This document shows, piece by piece, positions 37,501-51,100 of a stretch of 64,000 bases of DNA. The position numbers and the translations under genes are program-made. Every line of letters starts with the position of its first letter. Positions within the stretch are counted from its first letter, which is position 1. The DNA comes from Haliclystus octoradiatus (taxonomy: Eukaryota; Cnidaria; Staurozoa; Stauromedusae; Haliclystidae), in NCBI GenBank assembly GCA_916610825.1, contig OU744446.1, forward strand, positions 23,822,445 through 23,886,444, read 5' to 3'. Under the pieces are notes generated by a model. That model was not told the origin of the DNA. It ran no database searches and was given only the letters and a program-made list of their open reading frames with translations.

Positions 37501-40500
37501 CGTACTAACATTTCAGATAATCCTTTAGTTTTTATACGATGACTATTAGTCAGCATAGCCGACATCCAACCATATACAGTTGCCGAATCGATCATTATTG
37601 ATATTTTAGTTACATTCCATTTCAAAACAGTATTTAAACCTTTTAATGCAGCTTCCAATTCGGCAATGTTAATATGGATACCATCATTTGGTCTCAACCA
37701 ACATACATCTTCCACTGTACAATTATCAATATCAATCCGAGCTCCTAAAGCAATGTTACTAGCATCACACCAAACTACAGCTGATTCAAAATTGTTACTA
37801 ATATTCCATTGACCACAAACAGGGTCATTATTTTTAACACAACTTAATAATTGACGTAATGCCCACATAACATTATTTGAAACGAGTAAATCCCATCCAA
37901 CATCGTTACATTGACGTTTCAAATAAGAACAAGCAACACGTAGCCAACCTGCTATGGGATAATGACCAGTAAGTTGACCAACAAAAGAAAATAATTGGCG
38001 GCGAGTTAAACGATCATTTTCTTTCAAAATTGATAAAACATTGTCTCTAGTCCAAAATAAATTGTTTGATTTTAAACATTTCTTGATTTTTAAACCAAGT
38101 ACCCTTGCACCATCAATTAATTCTGGTTCTTTCGTAACTAACCCATATCGTGACAAATGGGATTTTACTTGATCAACAGAAACAATATCAAGATTAATAA
38201 TTACATCATCAATATAATTGTCAGTTCCAGATGAAATAATAGGATCAAGTGATAATACCTTTGACAAAACAGCAGACATAATTTTTGGAGCAACATTTAA
38301 ACCAAAAGCCTGTTAAACAATATATTTCCCCCTCAAATCGAACAGCTTGATGACAAATCAATTCCGGATTAACGTGGAGTTGCAAATAAGCTTTCTTTAA
38401 ATCTAACATGGTAAGATTAGTTCCCATTTTTCGCCAAATGCGTAATTTTCCACAACAAACATCACTTTGTCCTGTATATGATGGAATATATTCATTCAAA
38501 ATACGAAAATCCATAACAGGTCTTACCTTGTTCTTATTTTGCTGTACAATTGCCATTAAAGGAATAATATTTGTAACTTCACCATGGATACTTTTGTTGT
38601 AAGGCACCAGCCATCCATTATTTATCCAAACATTCATTTCATCATTAAAAGAGTTTAAAACATCTTCATTTTTAATTTGATATTGTCCAATATTAGCATG
38701 TAATAAAGGTTCCTTGCTATCATGCCAGTTCCAGCCTACAATCCATTTAGCACCATCAAATTTTGCGTAATAATCAACGTCATTTAATTCCAACATTGAT
38801 GGTAGCAATACAGATTGGGCAGCACATAATGATTTATCATCTAAAGTTTTAGAAACACAATCACGCCCACCAATAAATAAACCACCGATCTTTTTAATAA
38901 TATCCATACCCAGTACACAAACAATACCATCCATAAGTTGCGAACTAATTAAAAAACTCCATTTTATGAGTTTACCTTTGATATAAATTTGAATTTCCTT
39001 GGACCTGTTACATATCGTAAAACTTCCATCTAATAACATGACTTTACATGTTGTATCAGATAATAAATGATTGGAAATAACATTGCTACCAATAATGGAA
39101 GTACTACATCCAGTATCAACCAATGCGTTTACATCTTTCCCTTCAATTGTCACTGGTAACATCGGTAGCGCTGACACATTTAATGGGGGGACGACACTGG
39201 CGCCAGCATACCCTCCCCATCTTCGTTTTCCACCACATCATCATTTTTTAAAATGCCTTGACAATTTCTGGCTATATGTCCAACTCCCCGACATCGATAG
39301 CAAATTAAACAGCCACGAAATTTTGAATGCGAATTTTTAGTACTTCCTTGTTGGAATTTTGCTGCATAACACGTTGAATTTTCTCGATTAGATAAAGTTA
39401 CAAGAACTCTTGATTTTTCTACAATGTCACATAAGGAAAATTCTGATATGTTAGTAAATGCTCGTAACTGAGCCGAAGCCTCATTTGGTAAACCAACAAC
39501 GAAAGCACATTTCAATAAATTGTCATTTAAAGAAGAATCGAACAAACCTCCCAAACGACGCAAATCAGCCAGGAACGCATCGACTGTCTCGTCATCTCGT
39601 AATTTTCTTGCAGAAAATTGTTCATACGCTGAAAATTGATTGTCTGCAAATACTTTCATCAATGCCGCTTTCAACAATTTAAAATCTTTTTTATCAGCTT
39701 CTGATAATTGCTGATACACAGCAAAAGCTGCGCCTTCCAGAAAAAGTGGAACAAACAATTCCAAACCATCGATACCTTGAAGCTTTGCCACCAATTCTAC
39801 TTTCTCAATCCAAGAAGGAAAATCTTCACCCAAAGCTCCATTAAAACGCTTCACGATATCTGTTATCTTAATTGACATATTTGCCACTATAGCTTGTAAT
39901 AAGATAGAAATAATGAAGTCAAGAACAACACATGAGTTTTGCTCACACAGAGATAATCAAGTTATATTCGCAGCACACAGCTAGCGCATCTCTCTTCAAC
40001 TACACCCATGTATTCGGGGGAGAAAATACTTCCTCTGCAGATATCTATTGTTCCTAATTTCTATAGTTCTATTATTCTATTGTTTAGTTACACTACATGA
40101 TGACTGCTGTTAAAAAGTTGAAATTATGCTAGGGACCATTTAGACCAGCACACTTCCGGTAATAAAAGCTGAGAATGGGTTTAGTGAAATTGGAGACAGT
40201 TTTCTACAAAACATTCATGCGCTGGAAGTCAGGTGTGTTAGTAGAATTCATTCAAATTGACTAGGAATTAAGGCCTTTCAATTTAAACAAACTTGTTTCA
40301 GAATGGGCTGCATATTATCATTCAAAATTAATTATTCAGAAAGCCTGTAATAATTCTTCCAATTTGCTAAAATTTTTAAAATTTGTAAGTTTCAAAAAAT
40401 ATGTCTTCGACTGTCTGTCCTGCTCTCAAATATGCTGCTGATCATGAAGCACAACATGTCTATTTATCCTGATGATGATGTTTATACTGATATCAAGGCT

Positions 40501-43500
40501 TAATTCCTGCTGCTAGAGTCCCTAGATCAGACAGAAAGCCTCTGTACAATGTTCTGCTCGATGAAATGAAGAGAGTCGCGACTCCATGCTAAAGATACTA
40601 ATTACTAAAACTTTTCACGTATTTCTAAAACAATGAGAGGCCGATCACATAAGCATACCAAGTTGTAAGAAGACAGTGACCTGTCAAGCCAATCGAGACA
40701 TGAAATCACAGCAGGACAAAGTTACTAGTTTGGCATTTAAACCCTCATATAATTGATAGAATGGGACGACTTTCCCAAGAGTTCTGTTAGCATGTATGCT
40801 GAATGTCTGTCATAAATCATGTGGGTAAAAGAGTTTGCTTATTCCCAGCCTATCTAAACACAATACCATGGTCCATGGTGCCGGAAGGCTGGAGCAGTGG
40901 TTGGATCAGCAGGTTTTACCAGATATTTTCTCAAATAACTGTTTGATTGACTTTTGATTTGAAGAAGTCTTTAACGAAGCATTTGCAGTGTTTTGATACC
41001 AGCTTTGAAGCACTCTATCGCAAACAACTTTTCAGTTTTAAAGAAAGGCATTTATCAAGCCTGATCAGAATAAGATTTGATTCTGTTGCCTTTTAAAATG
41101 TAAGAATCAAGAACAATTGGAGGTTCCCCCTCAGTCACAGCCATCTTTCAAATTCTGCCTCATTTTCAAACCAAACCTGCTTTTAGAAAATCTTCAAATA
41201 TTGCTCAACTAATTAGCCTAGCTCCACAAGGCCCACTATTCCGCTACTCTACAGATGTGCCTTGTAATAGTTCAGCGAATGGAATGATGTGCTATCTATT
41301 TTATAAAACAGTTAAACCATTCATCTTAATAATACAACAATATTTTGGCCCAGGTGCTTGGTTGGTGGGAGGTGGCAGGCGGCAATAATTAAAAAGGCCG
41401 GCAGAACAAAGGCAGACCTGACACCACCAACCAAGCTCCAGTCACACTGCTAAGTCAGTGGAATTCCTAGTCATACTTACCAACCATAACTTTGAATGGG
41501 AGGAGGGTGGGAGAAAAATTGTTCCACATTTAACCAGCAATAAACAAAAGCAGCCCAAACTCCGTCGTCAATAGCATAGCCTAGCATAGCAACAACAACA
41601 CCTCAATGGCAGCAGCACGGCCCAAGCATTAGCATAGCATAGCAACAACAACAACACCAACGACAGCAGCATGGCCCAAAGCATTATCATAGCATAGCAT
41701 AGCAACAACAATAACATCAATGATAGCAGCAAGACCCAAAGCATTAATATAGCATAGCTCAGCAACAACAACAACACCAACAATAGCGGCATGGCCCAAA
41801 GCATTATCATAGCATAGCATAGCAACAACAATAACATCAATGATAGCGGCAAGACCCAAAGCATTAATATAGCATAGCTCAGTAACAACAACAACACCAA
41901 CAATAGCAGCATGGCCCAAAGCATTATCATAGCATAGCATAGCAACAACAATAACATTAATGATAGCGGCATGACCCAAAGCAATAATATAGCATAGCTC
42001 AGCCACAACAACAACACCAACGATAGCGGCATGGCCCAAAGCATTAATATAGCATAGCATAGCAACAACAACAACAACACAAACGATAGTGGAACGCCCC
42101 AGGCATTAGCATGTCATAGCAGCAACACAAATCCTAATTCACAGCAATCAACAAGCATATTTGACCAGCATCAAAAACAGCAGCCCACACCACAATCATC
42201 ATTGGCATAGCATTATAACCGTAAATATGACCTCAATTAAAGCAGCATCAAAATAAATTTACAACTTGCGGAAGTTGGCTGAAATGAACTAAGCAGCAAG
42301 CTGGCAAGGCAAGGAATGAATAAAACGCCCAAGAAAACTGTAAAGTAGATTAGATGACCCACTGCGTAATACCTACCCCCTCCTGTGAACCCGAGCCTCA
42401 ATACCAGGCCCCTTCCTCTAACCTACAAAGTAATAGCTCACAATGTACGCAACTTAAAGATGATGGTTTAACCTCGGTAAAATTCCATTTAACCCCAAAT
42501 ATAATATACTATTTTGAGACACACAAGTGTAATTTACATGTGTAACGATGTGCCCGTGGTGTGCAAAACAATTTTTAACGCGTTTGAATTCATAAAGACA
42601 TTGCAACTAATTTTACAAGCTAGAAATTTGGCCAATCACCACCTAATTTGAGGTCGCATATGCTAAGCTTTGATTGGCCTTTCCGATTTTTGTAAGAAGC
42701 GCATCACTTCGTTCACTAAACGCTACAGGGGCATGTGGCAGAGGTCTAACAAACAATTTCCCGACAGTTTGTTTCTTAACGTTTGCTTTGGTAAAAACAT
42801 TTTATCAGCAATATTAGTATTTAGAATATTGGATTTAATTATTAATGCGCATGGGTTCAGTTGACATAAAAGACGGATACATCAAATTGCCTGTTTATTA
42901 CTGTATGTGAACAGAATATATGAGCTTTTTGGCCTTTGTAATTTGCTTTGGAAGACCAGCTAAAAAAGTTCCTGCTTTTGCCTCACATAATTCGTTATGA
43001 TATTCAAGAAGAAAACAGTTACAGATATTTGATTTGTGCTTAACCATTTTCAAAAACTCTATATATTTGTTTATTATGTAAGCACTTGTCTTGACTCATA
43101 ATTTAGCAATCAAAGATCAGCCAAAAAAGAAACAGAAGCTTAAGCAAATGAACAACAGAATTTAATCGCTGTGATGACAGCAGGGAAGAGTTTTTCAACT
43201 ATTCAGTGCACCTTGAAACAGTCTTCGTTATTACTCGAAAAGTGAGATGATCTAAAAAGAATCAAGTGGCAATAACTCAATTATAAAAAAAAAAAAAAAA
43301 ATTAAGCTGATACGGATATTTTGAAAATTGTCTGTGATCCGATGCTCTGGCCGGATCACGAAAGGCTCCTAGGGTATACCCCCAATGTTATTGCTATGCT
43401 ATCCTAATGGTTTAGGCCATGCCCCCATCATTTGTGCTGTCGTTGTTGTTGCTACGCCAACGCTTTTGGGCCATGCCCCTATCATTGATGTTGTTGTTGC

Positions 43501-46500
43501 TATGCTATTCTATGCTATTGTGTTTGGGCCGTGCCGCTATCATTGGTGTTGTGTTGTTGCTATGTTATATTTTGGGCCATGCCGCTAGTATTGATGTTGT
43601 TGTTGCTGATGTTGCGATGCTAATGCTTTGGGCCGTGCTGCTATCATTGATGCTGTTGTTGTTGCTATGTTAATGCATTTGGGCCATGCCACTATTATTG
43701 ATTTTGTTGCTGTGCTAATGCCTTTGGCCATGCCATTATCATTGATGTTGTTGTTGTTGATGTTGCTATGCTAATGCTTTGGGCCATGCCGCTATCATTG
43801 ATGTTGTTGTTGCTGATGTTGCTATCACGGCCGGATCTATTATTTTGGGCCTAAAGCAGAAATCATAAATAGGGCCAAAACTTCCCCAAAACTTTTCACT
43901 TGACAATTAATCCACGAAAACAAAGGTGTCTGCAGATTCGAAGTAAATTTTCACACCTTAATGATACAATTGAGTTAGACCCTGCGTTAAGTGTTAAATA
44001 CTGTAGCCTTATTAGCGTCACCCTTTTGTACATGGAAAAACCTATATTAAACATTATTAGTTTGCAATTGGTTGTGATGGAATGAATCACTACGAAAGAT
44101 TCGCATTATGGGAGGAACCACTTCAATTGCTAATGGAATATAATTTCTGAGATCTGCAAGTGATTTGCATCAGAGCTAGGTATCAATTTTCTGATGATTT
44201 TGTTGTTGCTTGCTGATTTCAACATTATAAAAAAAAAATTAAAAAAAGCTGTAGAACGTTTTCTTAGTCTACTGCCCTGAAAATCAACCCTGATTTATTA
44301 TGTACCATCAGAACTAATATGCACTTCTCACGGTGCCTTTATGCATGTTTCTGTTTTCATCAATCCTTGTTTATCTGATTCAAATATTCAACCGGTGCTT
44401 GGGTATGTTTGGTGGGAGGTTCAGTCATCCCTGACCCTCCTCCAAGCACCTTGGAGGTAAGGTTTGGTGGTGTCAGGTCTGCTATTGCTCAACTAGCTAT
44501 TGTATTTTGCTGCCAACCTCCCACCAACCAAGCACCTAGGCCAAATTTATTGTGATGTTAAGGATTCGAGATAAAGGGTTTAATTGTAGTTAAAATCCCC
44601 ACCCTTTGGTGGGGTTTTGGGATTGGTGCTTGGTTGGTGGGAGTTACTCATTCGTTCGTTAGGCAGCTAAACTCGTGCTAACCTGTCTCCACCACTCGAA
44701 CCAAGCACCGTCACACTGATATTCAGTGGAGAAATTAAAACTACCCTGTTGAAATAAAGGTTAGACATTCTACATTTTTATACAGAAATATCAACTCAAA
44801 CATAGACTCTACATTCATCTAATAGCAGTCACTATAGTGTCGAACAAAGCCTAGCCTATATGAGACTAAATACCTGCTAACTTATCTAGAGTATAATCAG
44901 CAAAGACAGTAATGGAGAGGGCGGGTGGGAAGCAATCGAATCACGACTGTTTCGTGTACGTCTTGACATATTTGCGTTGCGTTTAATTAAATGCGAATTC
45001 GTTCGTTCGTTATCGACCTCCTAGCAAGCTAGCACATGCAAGAATGACTACACCCTTACAGTATCACGAGACTTACCCTCTGTTGTGGAGAAGAGGCTGA
45101 CCAAGATCACATGATTCCAGGTAATGCAGTGCACTTATGCCTCGTGGCATCTGATGGCATACATTCAAACGAGGCAATTCCAGCATAACGATTGTACATA
45201 GGACGTACTTCGAACCCCCTCAAAAAGGTCTGGATTTTAACCTCAACTACATGATATATAGTTACAATTAAAATCCCCACCCTTTGGTGGGGTTTTGGGA
45301 TTGGTGCTTGGTTGGTGGGAGTTACTCATTCGTTCGTTAGGCAGCTAAACTCGTGCTAACCTGTCTCCACCAAAATTGGACTCCAAGGTGCTTGGAGAAG
45401 AGATACAGGTTCTTATCTGTAGCTCCCACCAAATTATGCCCAAGCAGCAAGCACAAACATCAAACTGACTTTCTGGAAAAGACATCAAACTATGCCAGAA
45501 CACTGGAAAAGGTTGAAAGTGATGCTGGTGAAGTTCTGGTATATAGCAGATACGCTTGGCTATTCCAGCGTCCTAGAGCTTTGATGATATGATCTGGAAT
45601 GCCATTACGACCAGCCACTGTTGCGGCCCCAATTCTGAAACTGTGCGTTGAGAAATTTCCGGGAATTTTGGACTCCACAAAGATAGAGCGCAACCAAGAT
45701 GACAGACGAAGACGAGACAAGGTATCGCCAGATTTATATAAGAAAAGGGGTCCAGCCTTTTCACCACGCTTGAACAGATAAGCAGACATAGCTGCAACAG
45801 CACACAGTCTTGATGATCCAAGGCCAATATGGACATAACATCCTTCACGGAATGAATCAGTTTTGGATGCCTTGATTCTAACTCGCATACAAGTAGGTGT
45901 AATGACTGAATCGAAAGACAGATCAGAAAGCTGCAAATGGATTGCTGAATCAAAACTTTGTAGATTCGGTACGATGAACTCTGATGACCTGAGGAATCCA
46001 AAGTATGCTAGCGTGCATGCAGCCCAAAACATTATGTGGTCTTCACATGAGAAATTCAATGACCGATGAATAATTTCCATGAGCGAGTCTGTAATGGGCA
46101 GACGAGGTATAGTGCTGTCAAGGTGTGTCTTTTTAATTCCTTGACAAAGTCGATGGAGGCGTGCACAATTTATTAGTGGGTCTGCAAAACCTTGCTCTAG
46201 ATGTAATGCTCTTACAGCCGATAGGTAAACCTTGATTGAAGGTAGCTTGAGTGAATCAGACAAATGAGTCACAAACAAGCATAACATTGACTCAGTAGTG
46301 GGACAAGGAGATGAATAGCCATGCTGAGTTGAGAACACCAGAAAACGATGTTGGGCCGATGAATACGTACGTCTAGTGGAGGGTGCCAGGCTGTTGCATA
46401 TAAGTTGCTGACATCTTGCTTGCAGTTGATTTATGCCAGGTCCATCAACAACCGGTTGTCTAGCAGTGTTGGACAGTCTTTGGCAGAGGGTGCCAGTTTG

Positions 46501-48099
46501 AAGAATACCTGCCAATGAAAGCGAGATAATGCATCAGCAATCCCGCTGTTGATGCCAGCAATATGCTGTGAAGTGAAAGAAAAATTCTGTTGTGCGGCCA
46601 CAAATAGTAATTTTCTTAATAGTCGCATGATTATAGGAACCTTAGAAGTCCGACAATTGAGAATGTGAACAACTGCTTCGTTGTCGCATCGAAAATTTAC
46701 ATGACAACGGGTCCAGTCTGAACCCCAAATGTGAGCTGCAACTACAATGGGGAATAGTTCCTTATATGCAATTGATTGCTCTGCTTGATATTTGCTCCAG
46801 ATTCCATTAAACCAATTTCCTTGGTAGTATGCACCATAACCCATTGAACCAGAAGCATCAGTAAACAATTCAAATTCAGCGACTGTTGGCATTCCTGGGA
46901 ACAACCAAAAACTGACGCCATTCCATTGACCAAGGAAGTTATGCCACCAAAACAAATCTTGCTTAAACTCGCAATTCAGTCGCACCGGATGAGAGTTTGA
47001 TCTAAAGGAGCCCAGCAAATTCAACATACGGCGTATAAAGGTGCGACCAGGCCAAACTACTTTAGCTGCATGGTGTAAATGACCAATAAGAGATTCCAAT
47101 TCGTTGCGGTTACATCGCCGTTTGGAAACCCACGACTCTATCAGAGATTGAAGGTTGGCCAGTTTGTCTGCTGGGAGACAAGCAGTCTGAGTTAGAGAGT
47201 CTAGCTCAATGCCTAGTACAACCATCGACGTAGAAGGTCCTTCACATTTTTTGGAATTGAGTGGTAGGCCCAATTCCCTGCATACCTCTTGTGCTAAATA
47301 CCATTGGCGAGCACATTGATCTGAATCAGGTGGCCCTACCATGATAAAGTCGTCCAAATAGTGGACAATATTTGACACATCAAAATGGAATGATAGAATC
47401 CATTCGACCGCTTCAGCCACTGCGTTGAAGATAAATGGTGCCGATCTCAACCCAAATGGTAGGGTCAAGTCTACAAAGTAATTGCCTCGCCACTTCATAC
47501 CTAGTAATGCCCGGTCTGTCGGGTGAACTGGAATATTCCGGTAAGCAGCTTCAACATCGAATTTTGCCATCAGCGCTCCAACCCCAAGGCTTCCTATCAT
47601 TGAGAGAATCTGGTCTAGCTGGACATAATGCATACTAAATTCAGACTTATCAATGCCATCGTTGACGCTAGAGCCACAGGGGGCTGAAAAATCTACTATG
47701 AGTCGCCATTTTCCTGGTTGATTCTTCTTAGGAATAACACCAAAGCTACTGACTTGAAGTCCATTGATAGGAGGAATGTTGAAAGGGCCAGCAACTCTTC
47801 CTAAGTATACTTCATTGTCCAGATAGTTATCAATCACTGAAGAATATTTGTGGGCCGAAGCATTATTTTTTTTGGATGACTTGAGACGTTGCATAGGGTT
47901 AAAACCCAATCTAAAGCCTTCTCTGATTCCACTTATAACGTAAGAAGCAAATAAGGAATTAGGATGAGAGGTCAAATAATAGGCAAAACGATCCACTTGT
48001 AAAGGAGTGATTGATGCAATTGAAGGCATAAGACTGGCAGCTAGAACAAAAATCAAAACACACTGAGCCACATCCAATAATTCGCTCAATCAACACTGA

Positions 48100-48145
<46 letters not shown>

Positions 48146-51100
48146 AAAAAAAATTACGGATTACGGATATTGGTCCGCTATTCTGTATTCCGTATTTTAA
48201 TTCGGTGAATCCGTTAAATTTGATTGCGGACTTCTCGGTCGTTACGTCTGAAAAGATCGGCTGCTATCTAAAAAAATTATTTTCGATCGTAGCTGATGAA
48301 TTTGGCAGCTAAATGAGACAAACAAAGGGGGGGTGTTACACAATAACATTGACCATGCCTTGGCCAATCTAAAAGAGAGGAAGCATTTATTAGCCAATCG
48401 GCTTTGACTACATTTTATAATGAACTATTGGATTGAGAAACGAATTTGTGAAGCTGCCTATTTGTTTGGTCTACAAGTAACGTTTTTTTTTTTTTTTGGC
48501 GACACAAGCAAGGTAAACTAACTGCCTTGAGATTTACTTGAATAGTAACGTAAATTTGCATTTAAGTTTTGATTTATAATTCAATCGGCTCCAATTTAAT
48601 CTACACTCGTATAACAACATCGAAAGTTACAACAATAACCAGCGATCAAGGTGCGATAAATTGAATATATTTTTTCATTTACCGCTAACAGCAGTTTATG
48701 TTTTTGTAAATAAAACTGACAGTACTATTGCACGCATACATTCCTCGACCTTGGTTTGAAATCGTGACCTTATTGAAGTCGTGATAAACAATGTTTCGGA
48801 TAATTAAATCGTCACAGTTGAGACACTCAAAAACAAAAACAAGACATATTTTATGAATAAGCTCAATGACCAATAACTCGCTTTTTGTAACACATGCCTC
48901 GGTTTTCAGACTTATATGGCCACAAACAAGAAACTTAGAACAACCCTTCACCGTTTTTTAATGACAATAAATAGACACAAAAAAACACAACGAATTGAAT
49001 TGAGTGTCAAATAATCATTGAAACACTATGATAACATTAAGAAAAGAGTAAATAAGATAAAAACAATTATAAATCCACTAACTACTATTTTGTCAGTGAA
49101 GGAAATCAACAGAATAGAAATAAAATAAACAAACTAGACCAACATATATATAAGGACTAACGCCGTTGCAACTGCCTGCTGTCGGAAGGCTTGAGAGGTT
49201 GTACCAAAGCTGGCACATTAGATTGTTTATTGCAGTCAACACTTCGATGGCTTTCTGAACATTTTGAACATATATGATTGAATCGGCATACTCCATACCG
49301 CGATGAACACCATCCACCGTTCCATGATGTGCAAACTCGTAATCCGTTAGTGGAACCTCGTGGTTCTGCACCTCTTGTAGCTGTACCACCTTTTTCCGAA
49401 CGCGTGTGGTCTAGTCGAGAGCGAACAACAGCTCCAGCAGTATGGTACGTGTATAATTGATGGTTGATTAGAGACCAATCTGATTGTTGACTAGCTGCAG
49501 CGTGTTGTCGAAAGGCTGTATCATAGGACAACCACGCCCAGCAATTGAATTGGCGGAATAGCCGGATTATGACAAGTTTATAAGACGATAAGTCCTTCCA
49601 TCGTCCAGGGCAATAAGTGGTTAGTACTGACATAAATATTGTGAAAGCTTCCACCCAGCTGATAATATCGTCAATCTTTCGACGATTTGATTTTGGCTCA
49701 CCAATTAAAATAGCTAGACCGTCCATAACTAATTGTGGCTCTGACTCAACGTCAACCACCGAAGGCGACAATAGTTCAGATAGCTCTATGAAGCGACCAT
49801 TGACTATCTGACCAACCAGCTTAGCTGGAATTGGCGAGTAACCTGGACCAATAATATAAGGTTGAAAGACCTGTGGCAGCGTAGGCAATAGGCTGCTGGT
49901 GATTGGTGTCGTAGTATCCAGTGATGCAGATGTACCAGATAAATAAGTGGCAGCTGCAACGGCGTCTCCGCTAGACAACGGCATAGAAAAAGTATTCACA
50001 AAAGAGGGCATAGACAATAAACCTGACGTACCTGGATTAACGCTGGCATTTGCAGTTGGTAAATGTGCCGATGGTGCGCTTACCGGAGCCGATGGTGATG
50101 GTCTACTAGCTGCCATTACAGCTTGTGCCACGTCGTTAACAAAATCCTGGCGTTGTTGAGGGTCTTCAAACATACCACTCGGAAAAGGAACTTCTGAAGT
50201 GACTTGAGGAGACGTAACCAAAGATGATCTTGATTCCGGTATCACATAAGGCATTGAAGCAATCGAATCACGACTGTTTCGTGTACGTCTTGACATATTT
50301 GCGTTGCGTTTAATTAAATGCGAATTCGTTCGTTCGTTATCGACCTCCTAGCAAGCTAGCACATGCAAGAATGACTACACCCTTACAGTATCACGAGACT
50401 TACCCTCTGTTGTGGAGAAGAGGCTGACCAAGATCACATGATTCCAGGTAATGCAGTGCACTTATGCCTCGTGGCATCTGATGGCATACATTCAAACGAG
50501 GCAATTCCAGCATAACGATTGTACATAGGACGTACTTCGAACCCCCTCAAAAAGGTCTGGATTTTAACCTCAACTACATGATATATAGTTACAATTAAAT
50601 GAAATTTTACTGAGGTTAAAGTGGGAATAAACCCCCAGACTATCTTTACATATATAGTAGGACCCGACGTGAAAAAAACAATGGCGTAATTTTTTTTTCG
50701 ATCTGGAAATTATTTCTTGGTGAAAAATGCCTTCAAAGTGGTGTTTTGGCCCAAATGTCGCTGAGGGAAAAAAAGGGATTGGATCTAGCTTTATGACGAC
50801 AAAGTCACAAGTCGTGTGGTTTTTCTAATAGACTTTAGATCGGATTAATCACGCGATGTTACGTTTGAGATGGCGTAGCTCTGTAACGGCAATCTATTTT
50901 TCTCTCCCACAAAACTGAGGTAAGGAAGAACATATAAACTCAAGAGTAGCAAAATTCCAGAGGATTTAATGATTTTAAAGTTCACGAATTTGAAGAAAAT
51001 AAAAATCAGAAAATATTTCATTCGTAGCGCGCGTTATACAGATTATATTTTGACATATCATTCTCACACATATTTAACACATATCAAAAGATTCTCTGGT

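Larger units (their letters stand above)
36000..40097 (-). mobile_element. Ty3/gypsy-type LTR retrotransposon, degenerate
   Basis: Two 203-bp LTRs (36000-36202 and 39895-40097, TGTAATAAGATAG...ACTACA) flank gag, PR, RT, RH and INT in gypsy order on the minus strand. The 5-bp duplication TGATG (35995-35999, 40098-40102) marks the insertion. A GGGGGA purine tract lies beside the 3' LTR (36203-36212). The coding region has two one-base frame changes and one stop. The gag ATG comes only about 15 bp after the 5' LTR, leaving little room for a normal primer-binding site. Confidence 0.9.
44594..50598 (-). mobile_element. Ngaro-like tyrosine-recombinase (DIRS-order) retrotransposon
   Basis: The minus strand encodes gag, then RT/RNase H, then a tyrosine recombinase, all open. 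The ends show split direct repeats. A is a 342-bp repeat at 50256-50597 (5' end) and 44929-45270. B is a repeat of about 104 bp at 45269-45372 and 44591-44694, giving A1-genes-B1-A2-B2. An extra 234 bp lies between A2 and B2. Only a TTAA overlap is shared at the junctions, as expected for recombinase integration of a circle. The paralog at 34144-34170 is the empty site. Confidence 0.88.

Noticed and set aside
41568-42080. Leu/Met-rich 170-codon membrane-like frame and its neighbour
   Set aside because: It follows the minisatellite unit in every copy and exists in two frames at once, so it is a by-product of a tandem repeat.
45353-46069. Plus-strand frames opposite the tyrosine recombinase
   Set aside because: They are antisense shadows of the conserved recombinase frame.
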